A DNA stretch of 12,175 bases. It comes from Planctomycetaceae bacterium. Its GTDB lineage: Bacteria > Planctomycetota > UBA1135 > GCA-002686595. Below the pieces are notes generated by a model. That model ran no database searches. It was not told the DNA's origin and saw only the letters and a program-made list of their open reading frames with translations. Numbering within the stretch: the first letter of the stretch is position 1; the number at the start of each line of letters is the position of its first letter. Below, in pieces: positions 1 to 6,416 of this stretch. Where the stretch lies: assembly GCA_013360535.1 (NCBI GenBank), contig JABWBL010000054.1:1-12175 (forward strand). Direction: 5' to 3'. A program made the translations under genes and the position numbers.

Positions 1-355
1 CTCCGTCGCCGACGTCGCCGCCCAGTTCCTGCGCGAGCTCGGCTGCCGCGTGCTCGTCGCGCAGGACGGCCGCACGGCCCTCGCGCTGCACGAGCGCCAC
101 GCGAACGAGCTCGACCTGATCCTGCTCGACCTCGTCATGCCCGACCTCGGCGGCGAGGAAGTGCTGGCCGAGCTGCGCCGGCGCGGCTCGCGCGTCCGCG
201 TCCTGCTCTCCAGCGGCTTCAGCGAATCCCCGCCCACGCTGCCGCGCTCCGACGACGTGCTCGGATTCCTCCACAAGCCCTACACGCGCACCACCTTCCG
301 CAGCCTGCTGCGCCAGGCCCTCGACGCGCGCGTGAGCAACGCGGGTCCGAGCTGA
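1..355 (+). CDS. Receiver (REC) domain protein, C-terminal part; probably hybrid histidine kinase tail or response regulator
   Basis: The gene is cut by the window start and reads in frame from base 2 to a TGA at 353-355. About 117 residues are visible, beginning in alpha-1 of a CheY-like receiver, so only the first strand and the acidic pocket residues are missing. The phospho-acceptor Asp is in LLDLVMP (codon 128-130), followed by a GGEEVL helix. The conserved Ser/Thr lies in LLSSGFSE (about 209-217), and the conserved Lys is in HKPY (codon 275-277). The protein ends about 23 residues after the Lys, with no output domain after the receiver. The LSSGFSE and FLHKPY wording is typical of receivers at the C-terminus of hybrid sensor kinases, so that is my first choice. 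A single-domain response regulator is the alternative. The gene converges with the propeller gene on the minus strand, with 10 bases between the two stops. Confidence 0.88.
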   Translation, partial: SVADVAAQFLRELGCRVLVAQDGRTALALHERHANELDLILLDLVMPDLGGEEVLAELRRRGSRVRVLLSSGFSESPPTLPRSDDVLGFLHKPYTRTTFRSLLRQALDARVSNAGPS

Positions 356-365
356 GCGTCCGCGC

Positions 366-2486
366 TCAAGGCGCCAGCGTGAAGTGGATCGCGTTGGACA
401 GGTTGGTCGTCTTCGGACTCGGAGGATCGCGGAACCACGCCTGAGCGTCGAAGGTCTGCCCGACGATGCGCGGCTGGCCGAGTGCCGAGGGCGTGTTCGC
501 CATGAAGAGGTTCCAATCGCGCGCGAGGACTCCGCTGCACGTACCGAGCACTCCGCCGCTGGACTGCGCCGGGAGGCGCTGGACCGGTGATTTCACGCAC
601 AGGTAGCTCGTGCTCCCGCTGAACCACGGAAGCGCGAGCTGCCCGTCGATGCCGTAGAAGATAAGGCCCTGTCGCTGGCCTTCGACGCTGTCCACGCGCA
701 GCGTGTAGCCGCTGGCCGCACTGGCACTCGCCGTGCCCACGGCCGAGATCGTCGCGACGCACCCGTTCATCGTCACCGAGCTCGTGCAGTACGTGTACTG
801 GTCGCAGTCGAGCATCGATCGCCGCGCCGCGAGCGGCACGAGCCCGGCTCCCAATTGCCGGCCGACCGCGACGAGTTCGCCGGCGGCACCGTCGAGGTCA
901 GCGAACGACGGCGACGCCACGCAGTCGGGACCCGCGAGCACCTCCCAGGTGCTGCCGTCGAAATGGTGCAGGCGGTCGCTCGCGAGGTACAGGTCGTTCG
1001 CGCTGGTGCCGAAGATCGCCGAGCTCGCGACCGGCGGCGTCGTCTGGCTCCAGCTCGTGCCGTTGAAGCGCAACAGCACCGGCAAGTTCCCCGACGTCGT
1101 CGCCCGGTAGGCGCTGACCCACACTTCGCTGGCGGAGAGCGCGAGCACGTCGACCACGCCCGTGTACACGCCGGCGGGCGGAATCACGACGTGCGACCAG
1201 AGCGAGCCGTCCCAATGCAGCACGTACGGATAGGGAGTCGTCGCGCTCGACACGTTCCCGACCGCCCAGATGTCCGATGGCGAAACGGCGCTGATGGCCT
1301 CGAGGACGCAGCTCCCGCCGAGCACCGGTGCCGGGACGAGCTCGAAGTCGTTGCCGTCCCAGTGCATCGTCAGCGGCGGCTGCGTCGAGCTCGTCCCCGG
1401 GTAGGGCCCCACCCAGCGCCCGACGAACCACACGTCGTTGGCCGAGAGCGCGGCGATGTCGTAGACGTGCGCGCCGCCGTAGCCCGCTCCGACGCTCGTG
1501 GGAGGGAGTGGCGCGTTCATCACCGTCCACGCGGAGCCGTCCCAGTGTTCCACGAGCAGCTGCTGGTTCACCCAGCCGCCGTTGACCTGCATGCGCTGGG
1601 TGCCGCCAGCCCATGCGTCGTTCGCCGACAGTCCCGCCACCGCCCACAGCTGGACGTTGCCGCCGCCGGGATAGGGCGAAGGACTGGGAATCGGTACCGA
1701 CAGCCAGTTCGAGCCGCTGCGGCGCAACGCGAGCGCATGGCTCTCGGTCGCCCCGGCGACCAGCGCCTCGTGGTGCCCCACGGCCCAGCCGTCACTCGCC
1801 GAGAGCAGGTCGACGTCGCGCAGGATCGAGTAGGCCGGGTTGGGGACCGGCGTCGGCATCTCCTCGACCTGTTGGCAAGTCGCGACGCCGTCCTCGCCGT
1901 AGAGCTCGAAGCTCATGTCGCGGTCCACGACGTTGCCTTGGAAGTCGAGATGCGGTCCCCAGTTTCCGCCGGCCAGCTGGTCGCGCACCCAGGCGCGCGA
2001 GAGCATCGGCGGCGTCGAGGAGCCGACCCACGGCTCCCAATAGCCGCCGCTCGGCGGGTAATCGAGCTGCACCGAAACGTAGTGCCGTCCGGTTGCGGCG
2101 AAAGGCGTCGCGAGCCGGATGTCCACCGTGGAGGGAGTCGGCAGCACGCCCAGATTGGGATCGTTGGCCGGCAGGTATTCCTGCCGTTGCAGGGCCCCGG
2201 GGCCATTCGGAGTCCACGCGTAGAAGCGGATCCAGGCTCCCTGCAGCGGCGTAGGCTGGTTGGGGAAAGGCCCCGAGCCGCTCACGAGGATTCGCACGAC
2301 GGAGCCGACGTACTCGAAGTCGTCGGCGACCTCGCGCTGCACCTGATTGCCGTACACGAAGCTCGAGCCGAGCGTGTCGTTGGTCCAGCCCGTGTACCAG
2401 ACCGAGCCGCAGTCGGCCAGCCCGGGTGAGCTCGTCACCGCGATCAGCGCCAGCACGGCGATTCGACGGAAGTCCTGGATTCGCAT
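366..2486 (-). CDS. Exported protein: N-terminal jelly-roll-like region, seven-repeat beta-propeller, shared four-Cys C-terminal domain
   Basis: 706 residues. The chosen start is the ATG at 2484-2486. It gives a classic signal peptide (MRIQDFRRIA, then a hydrophobic core, ending near GLADC) and has GAGG six bases upstream. A longer reading to 2570 would run back into the preceding gene and add an Arg-rich stretch unlike an exported N-terminus. Residues ~28-198 form a Trp/Tyr-rich beta domain without recognised catalytic residues. Residues ~220-555 carry seven degenerate repeats of the type S-A-x-D-x-W-x-V-G (at 229, 287, 348, 402, 451, 495 and 534), interleaved with HWDGSxW motifs. This matches a seven-bladed propeller of the kelch/WD-like kind. 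Residues 566-706 are the shared C-terminal domain with Cys567, 576, 630 and 650, ending in HFTLAP. The product is probably secreted or on the cell surface. The ligand is unknown and no enzyme motif was seen. Confidence 0.9.
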   Translation of the reverse strand: MRIQDFRRIAVLALIAVTSSPGLADCGSVWYTGWTNDTLGSSFVYGNQVQREVADDFEYVGSVVRILVSGSGPFPNQPTPLQGAWIRFYAWTPNGPGALQRQEYLPANDPNLGVLPTPSTVDIRLATPFAATGRHYVSVQLDYPPSGGYWEPWVGSSTPPMLSRAWVRDQLAGGNWGPHLDFQGNVVDRDMSFELYGEDGVATCQQVEEMPTPVPNPAYSILRDVDLLSASDGWAVGHHEALVAGATESHALALRRSGSNWLSVPIPSPSPYPGGGNVQLWAVAGLSANDAWAGGTQRMQVNGGWVNQQLLVEHWDGSAWTVMNAPLPPTSVGAGYGGAHVYDIAALSANDVWFVGRWVGPYPGTSSTQPPLTMHWDGNDFELVPAPVLGGSCVLEAISAVSPSDIWAVGNVSSATTPYPYVLHWDGSLWSHVVIPPAGVYTGVVDVLALSASEVWVSAYRATTSGNLPVLLRFNGTSWSQTTPPVASSAIFGTSANDLYLASDRLHHFDGSTWEVLAGPDCVASPSFADLDGAAGELVAVGRQLGAGLVPLAARRSMLDCDQYTYCTSSVTMNGCVATISAVGTASASAASGYTLRVDSVEGQRQGLIFYGIDGQLALPWFSGSTSYLCVKSPVQRLPAQSSGGVLGTCSGVLARDWNLFMANTPSALGQPRIVGQTFDAQAWFRDPPSPKTTNLSNAIHFTLAP

Positions 2487-2492
2487 GGTGCG

Positions 2493-2496
2493 CCTC
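2493..2496 (-). promoter_or_regulatory. Ribosome binding site of the propeller gene, overlapping the upstream stop codon
   Basis: On the minus strand GAGG lies six bases before the ATG at 2486. It overlaps the TGA (2495-2497) of the FG-GAP gene. The placement settles the start at 2486 and suggests translational coupling of the two genes. Confidence 0.7.
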
Positions 2497-5182
2497 ACGG
2501 CTGGACGGTGAACTCGATCGCGTCGGACAGGTTGGTCGCCATCGGGCTGGGCGGGTCGCGATACCAGCACTGCGCGTCGACGACGAGACCGGGCAGCACC
2601 GGATTGCCGAGCGCCGTCGGCTCCGCGTTCATGTACGCGAGCCAGTCGAGCGCGAAGCCGCCGTCACAGCTCCCCGGGGTTCCACCCGATGCCTGCGCCG
2701 GAGTCCGCTGGTAAGGCGACTTCACGCACAGGAAGCTCGGGCTCGAGCCCCAGGGCTGCGCGGCGCGACCGCTCACTCCATAGAAGACGAGGCCCTGTCG
2801 CTGCCCCTCGACGTCGGTGACGAACAACGTGAAGCCGCTCGAGAGCGACGCACTCGCCGAGCCGCTGGCGGTGATCGACGGCGTGCACCCGCTCGAGCTC
2901 ATCCCGGCCGTGCAGTAGCTCAGCGGAATCGCCGAGTTCGCCCGCCCCCGCAGGATCGCCACCGCCCCTCCGATCGGCGGCTCGGTCCCGATCAGCACCG
3001 CGACATCCGACCAGCCGTCGGCGTCGAGATCCGCGACGTGGACGGCCGTCGGCACTCCGTTCACTCCATAACCGATGGGCGACGCGAACTGGCCGCTGCC
3101 GTTGTTCTCCCACAGCACGACATCGTTGTCGCCGTAGGCCGCACACACGATGTCGAGGTCGCCGTCCCGATCGAAATCGAGCGTGTCGATCCCCGTCGTG
3201 CCCCCGTACTGGATCGAGAACATGCCGTGGTAGGTGACCGGGGTGGCGAAGCTCATGTTCCCCAGTCCGCGCAGCACCACGAGGTTTTCGCCTTGGCCGT
3301 TGTAGTCGTAATTGACGCCCGCGAGGTCGAGCTTGCCGTCGCCGTCGAAGTCGCCCTTGGTCATGCGCACGAACCCGCCGGCCGCCGCCGTCAGGATCGG
3401 CCCGGCGAACGTGCCGCCGCCCGTGTTGCGCCAGGCGACCGCGTTGCCATTGCCGTACACGATGTCGGGATCGCCGTCGTTGTCGAAATCCCCGGTCACG
3501 ATCGGGGTTCCGCCGGTGACGGACGCGGAGCTCAGGAAGAACGCCGGTCCCCAGGTCGTGGCCGTGAGCCGCGGGACGATGCCGACGCGGTTGGTTCCGG
3601 AGACCACCGTGGCGCACAGGTCGAGATCCCCATCGAGATCGTAGTCGAGGAAGTCGAACCCGTTGGCGTTCCCCAGCGTCGCGGAGATGTTGTTGAAAGG
3701 CTGGAAAAAGCCGGGGAACGTGGTTCCTTCGTTGAATGCCACCTGAATCGAGCTCGATTTCGCGACCACATCCAGCCAGCCATCGCCGTTGAGGTCGACG
3801 AGGCGACAGAAGCTGCGCGAGCCGCCGGTCATGTTCTGGAAGGACGGAGTGAACCCGAGGGCGCCGTCGCCGAAGAGCTGCCAGATGCGCGTGTCGCAGG
3901 TCACGAGGTCGACGTCGCCGTCGTGGTCGATGTCCCCGGACGCCACGCCGCTCGCGAAGGCCCCGACCGGAACGCTCGGCGGCATGACGAGCCCGCCCAC
4001 GTCGTTGTGGTGCACCGTCAGCGTCAGCGAGCCAGAGTTGGCCACCGTCACGTCGAGGTCGCCATCCCCGTCGACGTCGCCGATCGAAACCGACCGCGCC
4101 CACTCGCCCGCGCGGTAGCCGCGCTGCGTCGCAAAGGAACCGCTTCCGTCTCCGGGAAGCACGGAATAACCGTAGTTTCCGGAGTGGCCGGTCACCGCGA
4201 CGTCCGGCCAGCCGTCGCCGGTGATGTCCCCGATCGCGAAGTCATGCCCTGAGCCGATGTCGACCGCGTACCCCGCCAGCGGGGCGAACGTCGCGTTGCC
4301 CTGATTGCGGAACAGGCCGATCGAACCCCAGGACCCCACCGCTCCGCCCTGCGCGACGAGCACATCGCGGTCTCCGTCGTTGTCGATGTCGGCGATCGCG
4401 ATGCCGGGCACGTCGTTGATGCCCGCACCTGCCGGTTGCGGCAAGTTGCTCGGCGTCCCGAACGCGCCCGCCTGGTTGTTGAGCAGGATCGCGGCCGCAG
4501 GATTGGCTCCGCGCAGCGAGACGGCGAGGTCAGGCCAGGTGTCGCCATTCAGGTCGCCAACCGCGACCTGATAGGGCTGCGTGCCCGCGATCGGATAGTC
4601 GTTGCGCCCGGGGAAACCGCCGGTCCCGTTGTTGCGCAGCACGCTGACGTCGGACTCGTTCCAGTACCAGTTCGCGGTGACGAGGTCGATGTCGCCATCG
4701 CGATCCACGTCGGCCGCGGCGATTCCGGTCGGGCCACGCCCGCAGGTCACGGAAACCTCGGGTTGGAACGTGCGGTTGCCGTTGCCGCGGAACACGGCCA
4801 CGCGATCGAGCCCGGTGCCATACCCGCCGACGCAGAACGCGAGGTCGAGGAAGCCGTCGGTGTTGAAGTCCGCCGCGACGACGCCGGCGCACTCTCCCGA
4901 CACGGAGACGAATGTCGGCGGAAGGAAGGAGCCGTCCCCGGTGTTCTCCAGCACCGCGAACTTGGAGGCCGAGAAGTTGCCGACGGCGGCGACGACGGCG
5001 TCGAGATCTCCGTCGTTGTCGAGATCGGCGAGCACGTGCCCTTGCGGGTAGTAGCTCTGCGCCGTGGTGGTGCGTCCTGTGGGGTAGGAACGCTGCTGGG
5101 CGTAGAACGCCGCGTCACCGACGGGAACGGGGACAGACAACGCGACACACGACGCCAGAAGCGTCGACGCGAAGAAGCTCAT
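2495..5182 (-). CDS. Exported FG-GAP/VCBS repeat protein (14 repeats) with shared four-Cys C-terminal domain
   Basis: 895 residues from the ATG at 5180-5182. This start gives a hydrophobic signal-like N-terminus (MSFFASTLLASCVALSVPVP). No good Shine-Dalgarno is visible, and the frame stays open to 5281, so the start is less certain than the gene. Residues 53 to 726 hold fourteen Asp-rich loops of the form DxDxDGxxD, each followed by a short hydrophobic strand. This is the FG-GAP/VCBS pattern of integrin-alpha-type propellers, where the loop binds Ca2+. Fourteen copies fit two seven-bladed propellers. Some loops are degenerate, such as DLNGDTWPD and DITGDGWPD. Residues 756-895 are the shared C-terminal domain (YCTAG start, VEGQRQGL, LCVKSP, YRDPPSP, ending EFTVQP). 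The likely role is adhesion or binding outside the cell; no catalytic domain is visible. The propeller gene follows after 8 bases, so the two form an operon. Confidence 0.92.
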   Translation of the reverse strand: MSFFASTLLASCVALSVPVPVGDAAFYAQQRSYPTGRTTTAQSYYPQGHVLADLDNDGDLDAVVAAVGNFSASKFAVLENTGDGSFLPPTFVSVSGECAGVVAADFNTDGFLDLAFCVGGYGTGLDRVAVFRGNGNRTFQPEVSVTCGRGPTGIAAADVDRDGDIDLVTANWYWNESDVSVLRNNGTGGFPGRNDYPIAGTQPYQVAVGDLNGDTWPDLAVSLRGANPAAAILLNNQAGAFGTPSNLPQPAGAGINDVPGIAIADIDNDGDRDVLVAQGGAVGSWGSIGLFRNQGNATFAPLAGYAVDIGSGHDFAIGDITGDGWPDVAVTGHSGNYGYSVLPGDGSGSFATQRGYRAGEWARSVSIGDVDGDGDLDVTVANSGSLTLTVHHNDVGGLVMPPSVPVGAFASGVASGDIDHDGDVDLVTCDTRIWQLFGDGALGFTPSFQNMTGGSRSFCRLVDLNGDGWLDVVAKSSSIQVAFNEGTTFPGFFQPFNNISATLGNANGFDFLDYDLDGDLDLCATVVSGTNRVGIVPRLTATTWGPAFFLSSASVTGGTPIVTGDFDNDGDPDIVYGNGNAVAWRNTGGGTFAGPILTAAAGGFVRMTKGDFDGDGKLDLAGVNYDYNGQGENLVVLRGLGNMSFATPVTYHGMFSIQYGGTTGIDTLDFDRDGDLDIVCAAYGDNDVVLWENNGSGQFASPIGYGVNGVPTAVHVADLDADGWSDVAVLIGTEPPIGGAVAILRGRANSAIPLSYCTAGMSSSGCTPSITASGSASASLSSGFTLFVTDVEGQRQGLVFYGVSGRAAQPWGSSPSFLCVKSPYQRTPAQASGGTPGSCDGGFALDWLAYMNAEPTALGNPVLPGLVVDAQCWYRDPPSPMATNLSDAIEFTVQP
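3005..5026 (-). repeat. Fourteen FG-GAP/VCBS Ca2+-binding coding repeats
   Basis: The coding repeats lie inside the FG-GAP gene, from DLDNDGDLD (residue 53) to DLDADGWSD (residue 718), spaced roughly 45-60 residues apart. At DNA level they appear on the plus strand as scattered short matches such as gtcgaggtcgccgtc. These result from the repeated Asp-Gly codons and are not a separate DNA repeat family. Confidence 0.9.
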
Positions 5183-5226
5183 TCCGAGAACAGGGGGGCA
5201 AGGCGTGGGACGAGCGTTCGAGCGAC

Positions 5227-5274
5227 CGCGCGGGAAGGTGCCGGTCCCGCGCGAGCCCCCTCCGGGCTCCGCGC
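5227..5274. other. Two overlapping inverted repeats in the 5' region of the FG-GAP gene
   Basis: Stem I is a perfect 9-bp inverted repeat (5227-5235 with 5245-5253, 9-base loop). Stem II pairs 5249-5258 with 5264-5274 (10 bp with one bulged C, 5-base loop). They share 5249-5253, so only one can form at a time. The region lies about 45 bases upstream of the FG-GAP start and about 110 bases past the lipoprotein stop. Neither stem is followed by a T-run on the minus strand, so a simple intrinsic terminator is not supported. In DNA this GC-rich, chance is a real alternative. I see nothing else in 5183-5384. Confidence 0.3.
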
Positions 5275-5384
5275 GAGCCATCAGCCTACCAGCGTTTCGT
5301 TCCTTGGGTGCAGCGCGCGCGTCCTGGCGCGAAAACTACGCAATCCTTGCACCCGCAAGGACTCGCGCGGACGCCCCGCCGCCC

Positions 5385-6233
5385 TCAGGGCAGCACGAAA
5401 TCGACGGTGCTGACGCTGCCGAGGAAGACCTGCTCGCCGTCCAGGCGCGCCTGGCGCGTGCCGAGCTCGGCCAGCACGTCGTAGGTGCCGGGCATCACGC
5501 CGATCAGGGCGTAACTGCCGTCGGCCTCGGTCGCCGTGGAACGCAGGGCGTTTTGCGGGTCGAGCTCGCCCGGCGCGAGCAGGTAGACCGTCACGTCGGC
5601 GACACCGACCAGCCCGCCGCTGCCGTCGTCCTCGCGCACGACGCCGCGCAGCTCGCCCGTCTCCGACATCACGCTCACCCAGACGTGGGGCATGAGGTTG
5701 TACGAACTCGCATTGAGCGGGTCGGCGCCGGGGACCGCGTGGAACGTCTTCGTCAGGTCGAAGTCGAGCAACAGGGTGCGCGCGACGCCGCTCGAGACCT
5801 GCAGCGGCGGATCGATCTCGAGCTGCAGGCCCGCGGTCGCCGTGCTCGTCAGGTTCATCGAGCCGAGGTCCGAGTCGAACACGTCGCCGTCGACGAGCTC
5901 GAGCCGCGAGCGCTCGACGGTCAGGCGCAGCTCGTCGTAGCTGCCGGCAGGCAGGTCGGCCTGCACCAGCTGCCGCACGAGGCCGTTGCGCAGGTTCGCG
6001 AGGTCGAGTTGCACCGCAGGCCCGTCGTACAGCGTCGTGAATTCGCCTCCGCCGCGGATGCGCACCTCGCGCACCCAGATGTCGGCCGATTCCACGATCT
6101 CGTGCGCAAACGGCGAGTCGGTCGCGAGCACCTCGAGGCTGCCGGGTCCGGCGTTGCCGGCACCCCCACCACCGCCTCCACACGCCGCGAGCAAGCCCAG
6201 CGCGAACGTTCCGATCCAGCTCTCGAGCTTCAA
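5385..6233 (-). CDS. DUF4382-type lipoprotein with C-terminal carboxypeptidase-regulatory-like domain
   Basis: 282 residues. I choose the TTG at 6231-6233 because a perfect AGGAGG (6240-6245 on the minus strand) lies six bases before it. From that codon the protein opens with a compact lipoprotein signal, MKLESWIGTFALGLLAAC, with the lipobox LAAC and Cys18 as the lipidated residue. The frame is open further upstream, but the extra 61 residues are Arg/Pro-rich and would bury the signal. A Gly-rich tether follows (residues 19-31). Residues ~31-190 match the DUF4382 pattern: GSLEVLATDSP start, DIWVREVRIR, LVQADLPAGSYDELRL, and a late LLLDFDLTKTF strand. Residues ~193-282 form a carboxypeptidase-D-regulatory-like beta sandwich (GELRGVV, TEADGSYALIGVMPGTYDV). 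It is probably anchored in a membrane facing the periplasm. No enzyme function is known. It lacks the Cys-rich C-terminal domain of its neighbours. Confidence 0.88.
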   Translation of the reverse strand: MKLESWIGTFALGLLAACGGGGGGAGNAGPGSLEVLATDSPFAHEIVESADIWVREVRIRGGGEFTTLYDGPAVQLDLANLRNGLVRQLVQADLPAGSYDELRLTVERSRLELVDGDVFDSDLGSMNLTSTATAGLQLEIDPPLQVSSGVARTLLLDFDLTKTFHAVPGADPLNASSYNLMPHVWVSVMSETGELRGVVREDDGSGGLVGVADVTVYLLAPGELDPQNALRSTATEADGSYALIGVMPGTYDVLAELGTRQARLDGEQVFLGSVSTVDFVLP

Positions 6234-6239
6234 GGTGTG

Positions 6240-6245
6240 CCTCCT
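6240..6245 (-). promoter_or_regulatory. Perfect Shine-Dalgarno (AGGAGG) that fixes a TTG start
   Basis: The plus strand reads cctcct at 6240-6245, which is AGGAGG in the minus-strand mRNA. It sits six bases before the TTG at 6233 and directly precedes a well-formed lipoprotein signal peptide. This is the strongest ribosome binding site in the window. Confidence 0.85.
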
Positions 6246-6332
6246 GTCGTCAGGTTCCGCCGCGAGCGCTCCGACCCTACCACGCCCGCAAGATTCGTGG
6301 GGCCTGCAAGCTTCCGGGCCGCCCTCAACGAC

Positions 6333-6360
6333 GCCGGACAGCCCCGCAGGACTGTCCGGC
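6333..6360 (-). terminator. Perfect 9-bp inverted repeat after the LamG gene; candidate transcript-end hairpin
   Basis: gccggacag (6333-6341) pairs perfectly with ctgtccggc (6352-6360) around a 10-base loop, 57-84 bases past the LamG stop. A second small hairpin, cgcgc-ttc-gcgcg, lies at 6370-6382. No T-run follows on the minus strand, so it is not a textbook intrinsic terminator. It could be a processed 3' end, a factor-dependent terminator or a regulator site for the downstream lipoprotein gene. The rest of 6234-6416 shows nothing recognisable except the lipoprotein ribosome binding site. Confidence 0.4.
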
Positions 6361-6416
6361 CTCGAACTGCGCGCTTCGCGCGGCGCGGCTGAGGTGGTTC
6401 CGCGACTCGTCGGCAA

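Noticed and set aside
855..2429. A 524-codon plus-strand open frame opposite the propeller gene
   Set aside because: The product is Arg-rich and domain-free, and the opposite strand has a complete exported protein with a recognisable C-terminal domain.
2487..2570. Longer N-terminus for the propeller protein
   Set aside because: It would overlap the end of the FG-GAP gene and put an Arg-rich segment before the signal peptide. The ATG at 2486 has a ribosome binding site.
2426..4252. A 608-codon plus-strand open frame opposite the FG-GAP gene
   Set aside because: Its product is an Arg/Val/His/Glu-rich string with no domain. It mirrors the DxDxDG codons on the other strand, which encode clear FG-GAP repeats and a signal peptide. 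It is a composition shadow in GC-rich DNA.
3005..5026. CRISPR-like or satellite repeat from recurring gtcgaggtcgccgtc strings
   Set aside because: Spacing and sequence vary and the matches follow codons for Asp-Gly repeats. There is no constant repeat-spacer pattern.
5205..6392. A 395-codon plus-strand open frame across the lipoprotein gene
   Set aside because: It spans two intergenic regions and covers a well-supported lipoprotein with perfect Shine-Dalgarno and lipobox on the minus strand. Its own translation is low-complexity Arg/Ala/Val.
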